Source: Copromyces sp. CBS 386.78
Taxonomy: Eukaryota; Ascomycota; Sordariomycetes; Sordariales; Sordariaceae
Direction of reading: 5' to 3'
Assembly (NCBI GenBank): GCA_030685235.1
Contig: MU839106.1
Coordinates: 248,001 to 312,000, forward strand
DNA length: 64,000 nt
This document shows positions 1 to 12,200 of the stretch, piece after piece. The notes beneath the pieces are model-generated. The model searched no databases and was not told where the DNA came from. It saw nothing but the letters and a program-made list of their open reading frames with translations. Each line of letters begins with the position of its first letter. Within the stretch, counting starts at the first letter, position 1. A program made the position numbers and the translations under genes.

Positions 1-2229
1 AGCTGGCTCGCAAACGCTCCATCGAGTTCATATCATCGGTCGCTCGGTTTCGTCGTAGCACCTGTCACAGTAAACTGTCACTAGATCGTCTGACTTTCGA
101 TTATACCGCGCTTCTGCCACGAGAACTCACCCTCTGGTAGCTAGTGGTAGTTGCCCGGGAGTAGGTAACTGAAGGGCAAAACATCGGGCTCGGGAACAAG
201 CTCGTTGGGCAGATGTGGTGCTGCTAGTAGACCGCTGGAATTGAGTGTCCTCGGTGACTATCGGGCGACGACGGCGAAGGAGTCGAGATGGAGGTAGGTG
301 GCTTCTCTGACCGTTTGGTGTAGGAGTGAGTGCGCTCGTGAGGGATTTCGGGGCATTTCTGCGCCGGTCAGCGGCTTCTGTCGCAACTTCCGGTGCCCCA
401 TCGTCAAAGTTCGCGTCTAGGTACCCGTTCGGTTCCCGCTCTCGTTCACGCCGCTGCGTCTGCCCATCGTCGAGCAAAGAAGGAGTGATCGCCGAGTTGC
501 GCCAGTGTGTCGGAGTCTGGTTTTGTTGATCTGTCTCGCATTTGTTGATCGGTGGTTGACGGAAGAAGCATTTAGAGCTTGGGTAGGATGTCCAGGTATG
601 CCCAGTCAGTTGTCCCGAACCCCAGCCACTGTCCATGCGCTGCCTGTGCTGCAAACTCTGCGTAGCCATGAAGCAAACACTACCCCCTGAATATCCCTCT
701 AGTTCCCTGGCGCAAGAGCCCCCTCCAAGACTCCCAGATCCCCATCCAGTCCCCAGAATCTCTCCGTGGTCTCCCAACCTAACCTCCAATGCTTCTTTTC
801 TCCGTGAATGGGAATTGGAGTCAAAACTCGACTTCGTGATGAGATAACATCTCTAAACCCTTCAAAAACCTGTATGTCAACAGCGTGGAGTGCTTGCCTG
901 CGTGCCTTCATTGTGCAATGTACAGGTACCATCTTACAGGGTTGTTGTAGTGGCAGTGGCCTGCCTGCCTGTACGCAACTCCTCAATCACAATCCCACCC
1001 CCGCTTGCTGGATTGTTTCTGGAACAGGACTGGGCTGTTGGGCTCGTGAGCTCACTGGAGAAATAGGAAGCCAGGAGAGCCAACTGGATGGCACTGACCC
1101 GGGGGACAATACCTAACTGGACACTCCAAAGAGCACCTGCAGACATGACATGATTGTGCATGAACAAGAACTGACAGCCTGTCTTTTGTTAAAGGAATTT
1201 CGGAATTTTCTCCGGTTGATATCATTCCGCCTCTTTTCCTCCCTCATCTCCCGTAGAAGATGCAATGCGTATTCCGACATGTCGAGAACGGTGGATTTGG
1301 AAGTTCAACCATAACTTTGTGTCCTTTGGCATCCAAAACCCGGTATTCGAGATTTTTTGCCCAATATCTGCTCTAGGGCCGCAGGGCCAAGAAGGCAGAA
1401 CCGGATGCGAAAGGTATACCGAACCTTGGCCGTATGTATGTTGGTCCCGGAATGTGGGATAGCCCATAATAAATTTAAGCGATTGTTGTTCCGCTCCACG
1501 TCTCCTTGTCCCAGAGAGTCTCCAGTCGTCGTAGGTTCGGGCATGGAGCGCAGTGCAGACGTGTGGTAGGTAGCTGCTAACTGTGCGATATGTCGGACGT
1601 TGTTCCCCGGTGGAATAACGCTATGCGGGTTTCTCATCTCTCTGTCAGTGAGGCCCACCGCGGAAAGCCTCTGCCGTTGGCGAGGTATCCGTACTTGGGT
1701 CGGGTACTCGGTCATACTCTGCATATCATCTTGGATGTGACCGACGCCAAGATCTCGAGTTCATCACAGACACTGCGAGCGGCTACGCGATAATGAAGAA
1801 CACCAGACGATCATTCACATCACACTGCCATCACATGTAGTCGGTCGCGCTCGTGACTTGCCCCGTAGCCTTCGCCTATCCTAGCTTGCGGACACTCATC
1901 CAGCAAGGTGGAATCGTCTCTCTCGGTGCCATTATTCAGAGCTAGGAAGTCAAGACATTGTAAGCGACAGCTAGGGTAATTGCTGGCAAGCAGATCGCCA
2001 AGCTTCTAATGCTGATCGAGCTTTTGAGCGCTTGCCCACACCCTGGCACAGCGGTCCGCAAAACTCACCTCGGTAAAGTTGCCCTGGCAGTAGGGTGAAC
2101 TAGAGCAGGTCAACCGTTAGGAATTCCACCCGCGTGATTCTAGCCGGCATCAACGAACAGCGGAGATCTTAGCGCTGACCTCTTCCCGGGCCCTTTCTCG
2201 CTAATATTATATCTATTGGAGAATTCGGA

Positions 2230-2278
2230 ATAGGAGCTTGCTTCCATGAATTCAGGGGAAAATGAGGCAAGCTCCTAT
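2230..2278. repeat. 12-bp perfect inverted repeat (hairpin)
   Basis: ATAGGAGCTTGC at 2230-2241 is matched exactly in reverse complement at 2267-2278, leaving a 25-nt loop. No flanking duplication or T-run is evident, so the role is unknown. Confidence 0.55.
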
Positions 2279-3730
2279 CATTCACTGCTCAAGAGCAGGC
2301 GGCGGACGCGGCTCAATCGTTCATGAACAATATGAGAGACTGGTAATTGCGGATTCTGTTGCGCTTGTCAGTTTAGTGTCAAGTATAAAATAGTTTTGGG
2401 TCTGCTCATTTTTCTTCATGTCCTGAGCCTTTGATATCCAGCAGTCAAAGAACCTTCCTGTTCAAGCCAATATCTCCCATGAGGGACACGCCAAGCATAC
2501 GAATTAGCGAATGTGAGAAGATTTTCGGTCTGTGGATGAGGTCACTGATGCAGTGCCAGATCGCTTAGCGGGGGTTTCTATGATCTGGATGGCAATACGT
2601 GGTGCGTCGAACTAGGATAGAACCGGGTGCTTTCCCTGGGGCTGGACAAAGAGGAGCTTGCCAGAGCTTCTTAGAGAGTGTATCGACTTTCTAAAGCGTC
2701 TGCCTAAAGCAACCTCAGTGGCTACGTGGGCCTACTTTCATTCATGCTGCACTGACGGTGACAAGGTCTCGAGCCCGACATGGCTGTTGTAACTACTGTC
2801 ACCATGGTGGATTAGCCCCTAGCAAGAGCAGCCGTACAACCGCCTTGTCTGACTCCATTCGCGTTACCTCCAAGTGTTAGCCTCTGACTTGTCCACGAGA
2901 CATAAGAGGATGCGGTGGATATCCGTAACAACCGTTATACCTTGTATAGAGTTTGTATGGAGCAAGAGCTCAAGGCCAAGGTAATAAACTGACAAAGATG
3001 GCATCTTTCTGGACGATTCCCCTTCCCCCGAATGCGACAGCTCGTCTTCGTAACTGGGCGGGATCCCGGGTGGTACCCCTAGTGTGTGGTCGGAGACATC
3101 ATACGACAGGTGCCGGAGACTGTAGCAAAAGCTGTTGTTGGCCTACTCCTCTATGCTGATTCGAGACTTGGGGTTGAATGTCAGCCACCATCCCCGCGTA
3201 TTGGTGGGCTTGTCGTACCGCCTTCTTCCCAACTGTCGGAACATTAAGAGCCGAGGTACCATTACAAGCCCACGGTCCTGAAGAGAGCAGGAAAACGGCA
3301 GTGGTAGGATATTTGATGAGGTGGGGCCAGCGATGGATAGCGGTGTCGTCGCTCTTGTGCCATGGTCGCAACCGCGGCACATTATCAGGAACTTTGGAAC
3401 TCCCAAGACTCAGTCGATGCAAATCCCTCCTAAACTGGCTGAAGGGCGGAATTTTCCTTGCGGCACACGCCTGAATTTTTGAAGCTGATACATCGTTAGC
3501 CTAGCCTGTGCGAGAATATGACGAAACCCGGGACATAGCACGGGGTATGCCCAAGCACTGGTCCGTAGGTGCTTGACATCTGGCCGGTAGTCGTCCAAGG
3601 CTGTGCCGAAACCTCCCTGTAGGGAAATCCTTTCGAGTTCCCCAGCCGATAGGTTCAGGCACGATATGAATGGTACGCCGTGTCTCAGAAGCCGACTCTT
3701 CACTGCCCAACTTGTAACGTGTCCGAACGC

Positions 3731-4348
3731 TTATCGCCTTTTGCTGAACCAGATCATCCGGGAGATATGCATCTCACCATCCATGCCCTTGTCCAAGGCG
3801 ATGATGAGGGAGGCAAGGAAGGTAATGTGTACAACGCATTGCTCTTCGGCTCTCTGACGGTGGTCACATTGCAGAAGCAATTCCATCAGGACGGCCCTTG
3901 CCCACGTATGCAATGACACACACAAATATTCATCAACTTCGGTTATATTGCGTGTGGGTGCTGACTTCAAGAACCTGGGAGAATTTGGGGGCAGCGGCGT
4001 GCCAAGCAAGTGGTGATATGCGGTGACAGAGCAACACTGCAAGGTCAAGTTGTCGGCTTTGAGCAGCTGGCAACAAAGGACCAGAAGTAGCAAGCGCGGC
4101 TGGCTATTCCGCGCCCAGTAGCGACGTAGTTGCGGGCGTGATGGTTGAGGGGACACAACTTCTGTATATAATAGGGTGGGGTTATCAGGAGCTCCGCGTC
4201 GTTGCAGTAAGGCCGGTACCTTTCGAATGCCAGTTGGAGACCGATCGTAGCCGCCTTGAGCTATTGATGGGATCTGCGAGTCCGCCAGGCCCGCCATCAT
4301 GTCCAGGCTAGCCTGTGGGATCAAGAGTAGCTCAAGAAAAGCATCCAT
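3731..4348 (-). CDS. Unassigned open reading frame, 205 codons
   Basis: This minus-strand frame of 205 codons starts at an ATG and is the longest uninterrupted frame in the first 7 kb. I do not recognise its product. The predicted protein is rich in leucine and mixed in composition, with no signal peptide, clear membrane segment or metal motif. Adjacent minus-strand frames of about 100 codons at 3099-3422 and 3410-3703 could be further exons or chance openings; I found no convincing splice pair joining them. It is as likely to be a chance frame as a gene. Confidence 0.15.
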   Translation of the reverse strand: MDAFLELLLIPQASLDMMAGLADSQIPSIAQGGYDRSPTGIRKVPALLQRRGAPDNPTLLYTEVVSPQPSRPQLRRYWARNSQPRLLLLVLCCQLLKADNLTLQCCSVTAYHHLLGTPLPPNSPRFLKSAPTRNITEVDEYLCVSLHTWARAVLMELLLQCDHRQRAEEQCVVHITFLASLIIALDKGMDGEMHISRMIWFSKRR

Positions 4349-6746
4349 GTCTCAACTCTGTGGTAGTCTGTGTGTTGTACAGGATCCTTCAAAATTTGAG
4401 GTCTCGGGAAGTTTTCGTGCTCTGGTGGTTTAGCTCCTGTCGCACACGTTCCAAATCCTGCAAGACACGTAGAAAGGTAAGAATCGTCTCAAAGCTGTGA
4501 ACTCCTCGGTAGCGGTGTTGAGGCTCCTGTTTGGTGCTGTGCTGGTCTATTGGTATTGGGTGAACGTATTCGATAATGGCTAGCTTCGGATCAGCTTTGG
4601 GGGCCCTGCCCGGAAGCGTTAGCTTAATCCGGACAGAAATCCTAGCACTCTCGCCTCCTCTTTCCTTACCTGGAACACCATCTCATAGCCTGGCACGGTT
4701 CAAAGGACCAAAGGACCAATATGTGAACCGAATCGACCGCGTGCAACAACCATCATCCATACTGTACGCACATTAGCAAGACTACCGCCGTCAATACGTG
4801 TACAAGTAGAGCCGTCATGTAGGACAGACGTCCACCTTTCTGTAAAACTGGCCATCCAAGACCCTTGGAACTCCTAGTGGCAGCCGTAAGCCGCTACTAA
4901 CCTATACCTCTCTCAAAAGCTCGCATATGTCGAGTAACTGAAAGACGTACTGCATATATCCCCTGGACCTGGACCTGGGCTTGCTGATATTGTAGCGAGC
5001 GTCTGTGAATATTGTACGTAAAAGTATACTTCAGTCAGCTTCCACGATGCCTTTCTTCCCATGCAAGCTGGATTGCAAGAAATGTATGGGGCATTGTTTT
5101 GCGCACTTGGAGGCTGATATGAAGTGTTGTCGCTCGGTAAATCTCTGCTGACATGACGTTATCGGCTCTTGGGAACAAACCGCCTCCTCTTTGTCTTAGC
5201 GTGCGTAGGAATGTCTTATTGAATTAACCTTTAAGCAACAGCCGGCATTGCACAGGAAATTGGTGTCCCCGATAACTGCAGGACTGTATTCGCTGTCTTC
5301 CTCCACATGGAACAAACCGAAACCCCGTTACACCGAATCTTCTGGGGAGTTCTCTCTTGTCTGTGGGGGATGTGAAGTCGAGGTAACAGAGCTTGATAGG
5401 GCAAACTAAGTAATCCGTACACTCAAGAGCTCCGACCTCCGGGTCCAGTCCACGGTGACGAGGCACTGAGGTGTTAAACGACTAACATTCCACTCCACAC
5501 TTGCTACAATAGTGGTAGGTAGTGTCGAATGCATGTCTTGCTGTTCCCATCAACTGAGGAATGGGTAGGACTTGACCCGGGCCAATATAGTGCCAACTTG
5601 CGGTTTCCAACTGGTCTAGCTGAGGCCCTGCGTCTTCTGGATCTGGTATAATTGTCGTCCGATCACGGAGAGATGAGAGTACGCAGGCCGAGTGCATTAC
5701 TGGTCCACGGTGACCGGCAAGAGCTTTCAACTAGACGTCATCGGGGGGCTGTAAAGGAATATTCTGTCCTCGCTGATGCGATTGGTGCCTCCGGGTAGGT
5801 TGACGACAAGATGTGCCACATAGATCCTTTGACTTGGCGAGGGCTCCAGTGTCTTATGTGTCAGGCTTCGAAGGGATCCGGGAATCATTCAGAAAGCCTA
5901 TGATTGACGCGGCGTAGAATTCTCGTAGTGACACTCCACTATAACATTGGTGTGGCAGGCAGCGCTGTTATCGAGAATTCGTAGATAATTAGCACTGTTG
6001 AAGAGCAATGTATGGTAGAAAGGCTGCTTCGACAGGTTGGACAGCGTGGTGAGAGGGTAGGCTTGGGGCTGCAGAGGCACAGCTGCGACAAGTACAACGC
6101 AGCAGCTTTCGGAGAAGTGGAGGGCAGTCTTTCCCAAATTTGCTGAAGGGTGAGAGACAAAGTCACTATGGCTGCTCGTAGACCTTGGGTTCGTCCATAT
6201 CAAATCAGTTGCCATATCCAATGTATGTAGTTGCAATGTGACGGGCGTGGAGGGCGAAAAATATGGTGAAGAGCCGCGATGTACCGCTTCTACTCAACCT
6301 TAACAGATATGCTCTGTGGGTCGTGTTGGATTATAGGTGAATCCTAGTGGAGAGATGCTGCATATGCAGCTAAGAGAGAGCTAAAATCGCCCGCATAAGC
6401 TGTGACTTTCCCCCAAAGAGAAGATTTTTGATGGATGAGAACACGTGTAGATGCGGTAATGCTGTTGATGAGTGGAATCCAGATAACGGTAGTATCTCGC
6501 GGATCTTTGGAGGACGTTTCTTAAACGGACCGAGTTTCCCGAGGACTCGCAATAGTCACCGTTTCATCATGTACCGTTGTATTTGCAGTCAAGTGGTGGA
6601 CTTGGCCTGTGGCGTACAGGACATTGAGCGGCCCGACAGTGACAGCAACTTCTTCCCCGCGACCCTGGTCCCTGCTAAGGTTTCATCGCGCGTTCTGAAC
6701 CGTCGTAGAACAGGGGCATGGGTTCGTTCCTCACAGTTTAGACACA

Positions 6747-7159
6747 GGGCGTGTTTGGTTCAACCAGCAAAACGAAAGTTTGTATGGGGAAATTATCCCT
6801 GTCAGCCAACACATTGCAAATCGTAAGATAGATCCGGCGTCGGACCTCCTTTACCCCCTGTAACCCCGCTGTAACCCCCTTGTAAGCTGAATGCACCAGG
6901 CTCTTGGCCGTACCTCCCCTGTACGCGGCGTGCATGCGCTTGTATGAGGTCTTATCAACTTCCTAATCCGGTATAGTGATAGTTTATTCTGTTGGTTTCT
7001 ATCTTCACGGGTTGGACCATGAAGATAGAGCGTTTTGTTAGTTAACAGGGGTAGAGGAGGGTACAAAGCGCCATCCACGGTACGCAACTGACGCTTTGTA
7101 CCCTCCTCTACCCTTGTCAAAAACACATGGAAAAGTTGTTGGTTGAACCAAACGCGCCC
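6747..7159. mobile_element. MITE-like element with TIRs and ACA target duplication
   Basis: A 413-bp element without coding capacity. The left end GGGCGTGTTTGGTTCAACCA matches the reverse complement of the right end (GGGCGCGTTTGGTTCAACCA) at 19 of 20 positions, with one C/T difference. The trinucleotide ACA lies directly outside both ends (6744-6746 and 7160-7162), as expected for a 3-bp target-site duplication. Inside are a 22-bp perfect inverted repeat (7049-7113) and a short run of CTGTAACCCC-type repeats (about 6854-6886). The GGG...GTTTGG terminus and 3-bp duplication resemble PIF/Harbinger-type (Tourist) MITEs, but the duplication is not the canonical TWA, so superfamily assignment is inference. 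Confidence 0.8.
7049..7113. repeat. 22-bp perfect inverted repeat inside the MITE
   Basis: The arm 7049-7070 (beginning GGGTAGAGGAGGG) is exactly reverse-complemented at 7092-7113. The loop is 21 nt, and the pairing can extend by about four further pairs with one G-T wobble. It forms a strong hairpin within the MITE-like element. Confidence 0.85.
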
Positions 7160-7699
7160 ACAACGTCCCTGAGATCCCTAGATAAATTCGATGCGTAAAT
7201 GGACATGGCTCACTGAAGAGAACACCTGGCGCATCAGGTTCTGGGAGCGACATGACAAAACGGACGTTACGCGGATTGTTGAATTCTTGGCTTGGCATAT
7301 GGCTGAAATTGAAAAGGGGTGTTTTATTGTCTTGCTTATGATCAAACGTGCCATCGCATCTCAACGGTGAAGTCCTTGGTGATGTGGAAACCCTCCAATG
7401 CATGTTACTCTGCCGTGAATGAATCGCGAAAAATCCCTCCTTTGCCATCCGGTCCCTGCTCGTGTACGCTTTTGAGACCCCATGAGGTAAAGAGGAAGAG
7501 AGAGGAAAAGAGAATTTCTAAGAATTCGTAAGTCATAACTTCGTTGATAGAACCTTGATAGCCCAATAAGTTATTGGGTGAAGTGTGTGAAACGAGGCGT
7601 GACAAGCGACGAAGAAGGCATTGCTAGGAAACTTGGGCGAACAAAACCTTGAAGCGGTCTTTCAATATGGAAATCAAAAGGAGATGGTAAACCCTAGAA
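7160..7699. other. Gap between the MITE and the oxygenase gene
   Basis: This is the 3' flank of the oxygenase gene. A minus-strand frame crosses from 7448 into the MITE, but no family is recognised. A short palindrome, CCCAATAAGTTATTGGG, lies near 7561. No gene is called. Confidence 0.4.
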
Positions 7700-9245
7700 T
7701 CAAGTTGTTTTCGATGACTCGGTTCCCTCGCCATTCACATCATCGGAATCGTCCAGCACGAACGCTGCCGAGCCAGCTGTGTACTTTGGTGGCTTGTAGT
7801 CGTGGGATGGCACAAGCGGATATTTTTTGTGGGTAATCCCAGTTGGATATCCGTCTCCATTAGAGCCAAAGGCAGTTTCCCAGGGCACTCGCATGGACTT
7901 CGGGACATCCCAACCGAACTCGGAGTCCCTAAGCCACAGTCTGACAAGGTGACGGCCGGGACCGTCTTCCGGATCCTTGTATGAATCCCTGGCGTGTATG
8001 AGGGCCCAGTTGTTGATGAAAAGCATATCACCGGGCTTAGTATCGAGCATCAGCCGGTGTTTGGTTGCCAGCCCAGAAAGGGTCTCAAGGGCTTGGAGAT
8101 GCGAAGTGGTGAGGCTCGGAATGGAAGAGCCCAGGCCGGCTTTAGCGGTGACGGGATGGAGACCAAGACGGCCCGGATCGACGCTGAGATAGACCCTGTT
8201 GTTGTGAACTTGAAGCAAGGGTGCGACGATGTGTCTTGGGGGATTTCCAGAACTACGGATAGCCCCTGCAGTGTCAGCGCATGTCTGAGCAAACGGTTTC
8301 TGAGATGTAACACGTCGATATCTCGGCACTAGCCGAAAGACAACAGGGGATTCAGGGACGTACACTTGGAGGGGCCAGCATGGCTCACACAGAAGTTCAA
8401 GAACTTGAGGGAATGACGTCACAAGTTCCCTGTATATGGTCCATGAAGAAGCTACGAAGGTGTTACCACCCTCCTCGGCCAAAGATCGAATGTGGAGCGC
8501 AATCGTATCGGTGCCCATATCATTGTGCCAGGCCTACCGTACATCAGCAACGGTTCGAATGCCCGGGTCTTGGCTGAAGAGATCCAACAGAAGAAGGGAA
8601 CTTACCAAGGCGGTGTTGGTGTGGATACCGTGCCGGAGTTCAGGAGGAACTGTCCAGGTTTTGGAAGCCGTCACATGAGCTATCATATGCTTAGTCAGTA
8701 TCCTTTGTACTACCACGACAAGTCATAGGAGGACATGGTAGCTCTCGAGGTTTCTGGTATACTTACTGAGCATGGACCCTTGCTTGTCCTGAACACCTCT
8801 CACATCTCCGATGTAGCTCGCCAAGCCCAGGAACATGTTCGTGTTATCCTGGACCGAATCAGAAAGGCCGATGCCCCTGATAATGGCAAACCCCTGACCT
8901 TCATGAACTTGACGTCTGGCTTCATCTAGCACGGTTCGGAGGGTGGGGAGGGGAAAGCTGGACTTGCTGATTGCATCCCCGGCGAGTCCAAGTTCTGTAT
9001 ATTGTTAGATATTGAGGCATGGTGTCCAACATGAACATATGGCACTGACCGGTGCAGACTTGCAATGCATGTTGAACTTCTTCGAGGCCTTTTCCCTCGA
9101 CGTGCATGACGGGGGACTCGGAGGGGAGGGTGACATTGCCAACCATTGAAGCGATAAGGCTGAGGTCGAGGCAATTGGGGGTGAGAGCGCCAGACTCCAG
9201 CTGCAGTAATTCCTCCCGAGTCATGATAGTTCCAGACTTCTCCAT
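7700..9245 (-). CDS. TauD/TfdA-like Fe(II)/2-oxoglutarate dioxygenase, spliced
   Basis: Probable non-haem iron oxygenase of the fungal TauD/TfdA (clavaminate synthase-like) family; the substrate cannot be told. Exons read 9245-9050, 8994-8767, 8679-8606, 8533-8364 and 8252-7700 on the minus strand, giving about 406 aa. Introns begin GTCAGT, GTAAGT, GTAAGT and GTACGT and end in CAG or TAG, with CTAAC, CTGAC and CTGAT branch-like sites; phases agree throughout. The last intron (8253-8363, 111 nt) is in frame and stop-free, and its removal restores the family-like join WPLQ-VSGNPPRH; without it the protein is 443 aa. The iron motif HND falls at about H169/D171, the distal His in GRHLVRLW at about H324, and the 2-oxoglutarate-binding Arg three residues on. 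The conserved FPLPTL, EGQGFAIIRG and FLGLASYIG blocks are present. The first exon is weakly conserved, so the start (9245, preceded by an in-frame stop) is uncertain. No co-regulated neighbour is evident. Confidence 0.85.
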
Positions 9246-12200
9246 GCCAGGCGCAGGAATCCAAGAATAAGGGGGTCAAAGCGCGTAGGTAGATGACAAG
9301 TCAATATGTCAGTTGAAGGGTGGTGTGGAGCAGTCTTCGCTTGGGGATCATCGCGAAGAAATAGAAGACCATTTATGTCTTTCTCGTCGGTGCCTTGCTC
9401 AACGAAGACGTTTGTGTTTGTTGGCCTACCAGAGGCTGATTGGTCTAGCAGAGATCCTCCCAAGGAATCATGAAGGGCCCATTGGTGTGGGTCATTAAAC
9501 GGCTTTCCTCTTGCGAAGCATCTCGACGCCCAAGGTCGCTCAACATTTCGTGCGGAGAGGCCCAAGTTTGACGAGGCAAGCCGGCATCCGTTATCGCACA
9601 TCGTTAGGCGTTCGTGGACTCGTGGCGAGGGAGGTAGTCCTGTTGGTTCGACCGGTGAGTGTCTCATGGAATCAAAGTCAAGCACGGAGGAAAAGCCGAG
9701 ACGACGTGCTACCGCGGCAAGAGCATATATTGGTCAGCAATTGACAATGATGGGGCTGAAAGTTAGCGGCATATGTTCCTTCGGACACGATGGACAGTGG
9801 CCCCCAGTTGGCACACGGACACATGGGGAAAGATGCGTTGAAAATAACTTGAAGCTTGGGACGAGGGCAGACAAGGACTATATCGGATGAGGACCGTTGT
9901 TGAAACTCGGCGAGACTCTGATAATCTGGGCAGGAAGGATGAACCAAGGTATTTGGCCTGTTTGCCATGCTCCTGGTTCCTTTGACGGCCCTGCAAGCAA
10001 CGGGTATAAGCAATCATCTGATAATATCGAATAGTTCATGACTGCTCACCTGGCCATGGGCAAACTGTGTAGCGTGAGCAGGAGGTCATTGCTAGATCTC
10101 GGTCAAAGTCCAGCATGTCTTGGATGTCTGAGGGTTCACAGTCGTTCGTTTAAAAAATTTCTTTCCCCATCATGCAGCTTAGATGGTACATCACTCGACA
10201 GCCATCCAATGCCGGACCTGCTGACACCTGATACGTCAAGAACTCCGCTGCTGCACCAACGTGGTAGTCGTTTGGGGGCAAGTCGAAGAGGTCTTTCAGG
10301 GACCAAGGCTCGACCAGTAAGAAGCTCGCGCCGATGCAAGTTCCAGAAGTGGACAGCTTGGAGGCTGGCAGTGTTGATATTGATGTCGACATGCCGTTAG
10401 CTAGACCAAATCAAAATCTAGTTGCATCCGTAGGAGCGAACTGGGGTTTGAACGGCGGGTCTCGCGGATCATGTTTCAAACAGTCTTTAGAACTCGGTCG
10501 TTGAGGCGGGCAACTGATGTCATGCACCATAGGAGCTGCATGTTATCTTTGACGGTGATACTGCGTAATGCAAACCGCCACTGCCAACTATGGATGGGGG
10601 GGAACTGTCGACATGGCTGCTTCAGGTTTGCTGCGAGGAACTCTTAACATCTGGGAAACCGCCCCACGTACTCCCGGTTGCTGTCCTCGGGCTGTCAGCT
10701 CGACAATCAGGGACCGACAGGGAGGCAAGACGGACGTTCCATGATGACAAGCTTGGAGGAACCGGTCTCCAGACACTGCTGTCAAGTCAAGCATTGCCGA
10801 GTGTCTGGGTTCTCGGCTGAGGGGCCACGACGAGACCACCAGCACATCAACAGGAGGACGATCAATTGATGCATTGTGGTTCCGACTGCTGGGTTCTGTG
10901 GCTGCTGAAAGGTATGCCTTGACAACAGATAGAGGCGTATGATGGGCGATGGCTTTCCACTTTGCATGCTCCGTCCAGCCGGGGCTGTCCGTCCCGTTTC
11001 TTGTGTAACCAGACCAACCCGCCGGAGACTAGAGAAAGGGGCAGGGTTGCTAGCCAAGAAGGGCTAAGTCAGGGCCGTTAGAGTCCAGCACGCGCTCGTT
11101 GTCGAAGCCATCAGATCAAGGACTGGAGGAAGATGACGATCAGGGCATGCATGGTACGAGGAGCGAGCTTTGGGGTGTCCAGCTTGGGCAATCCGGCCTG
11201 ACAGCTTGCGATTCGGAGATGCGGAGATGCAAATGTCCTTGGTGGATTTGTCTGCATCGGAGGTTGTTAGTGGACATTGTACGCGGTACTGTGATGCTGT
11301 ATTATTGTATTGGATGATACCAACAATACGGTTCAACTAACGATTTTGAAAAAACTATGTGGTGGCAGCCATGGAAAGTGAGTGGGCTTCCATGTCCACG
11401 AGAAGGTGGAAGATTGGCGACATGCGAGATGGTCAATCTGTCGTCAATCGGCCGGCCACGTCCAGACGAAACGGCGCCATTGATTGGGCTGATTGGAAGT
11501 ACCGGCGGTCTAGTCTGAGGTTTGAGATTGAGTAAGAAAGTCAGGGTGGAAGACGGTCGACGTCGATGGACAGTTGATGGACGAGCGATGTTGCGAATGG
11601 AGACCCAGATGGAGACTGGTCTGAGTCTGAATGCTGATTGCTCCAGGTTTGCAAATTTCTTTGAGGGTTGCTTTTCTTTGCTTGGCAGAAGTTGTGCTAC
11701 TGAATGAGGGAAGATGACTGTTGCGTCCACCGACTCTCCGAACGCGTTGACGACTTGGGACGGGAAGGAGCAATCGTCCGCCTGGCATATATGGTAAGTA
11801 CTGCGTAAGTAGACCTAAAACAGTGAGCGGCGGCAGGCACTGTATGTTTCGACACCGTACGTGCAGCACGTAAGATGAGCGCTCTCATTGGCTGCCCAAT
11901 ATCAAAGGTACTTTCTTCCTGCAGCTAGATGCAGCCAAGTGCAGGTATCTCCAGATAGTGGAACTACCAAGGAGGAAGATCATCATTACACGTCCAACTC
12001 CATTCGGCTTAACAACAAGCGAGCCACAGTCACAGGATTTGCAAGAACTGCGTCTAGGAACTGCTGCACGTAGGTTCATCGTGCCGACAACATGCCACCG
12101 GGTATTTGGAGCCAGCGCTGTATGGTACATGTCGGGGGCCTCGCCGTGGACGATTTGCCGAATTGTAACAAGGTACCTATTCGTACTGCCATTCTGTCGA

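Larger units (their letters stand above)
1..6746. other. Gene-poor region with no recognised gene
   Basis: About 6.7 kb of balanced base composition. Several reading frames of 60-220 codons exist on both strands, but they overlap one another in conflicting frames, show no family motif I recognise, and do not join through plausible introns. The composition is not RIP-like, because CpA and TpG are common. A perfect 12-bp inverted repeat lies at 2230-2278. One longer minus-strand frame (3731-4348) is listed separately. The region may be intergenic DNA, long untranslated sequence or decayed genes; the sequence alone does not decide. Confidence 0.5.

Noticed and set aside
127..789. 220-codon minus-strand frame near the left edge
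   Set aside because: Low-complexity Arg/Ser/Gly-rich product, overlapped by conflicting frames, with no family features or splice context.
7558..7580. CCCAATAA/TTATTGGG palindrome
   Set aside because: Short palindrome without flanking terminator or element features; likely chance.
10150..10392. 80-codon minus-strand frame with coding-like start MSTSISTLPASKLSTSGT
   Set aside because: Possible first exon with a GTGTCA donor, but no downstream exon continues a recognisable protein, so no gene is called.
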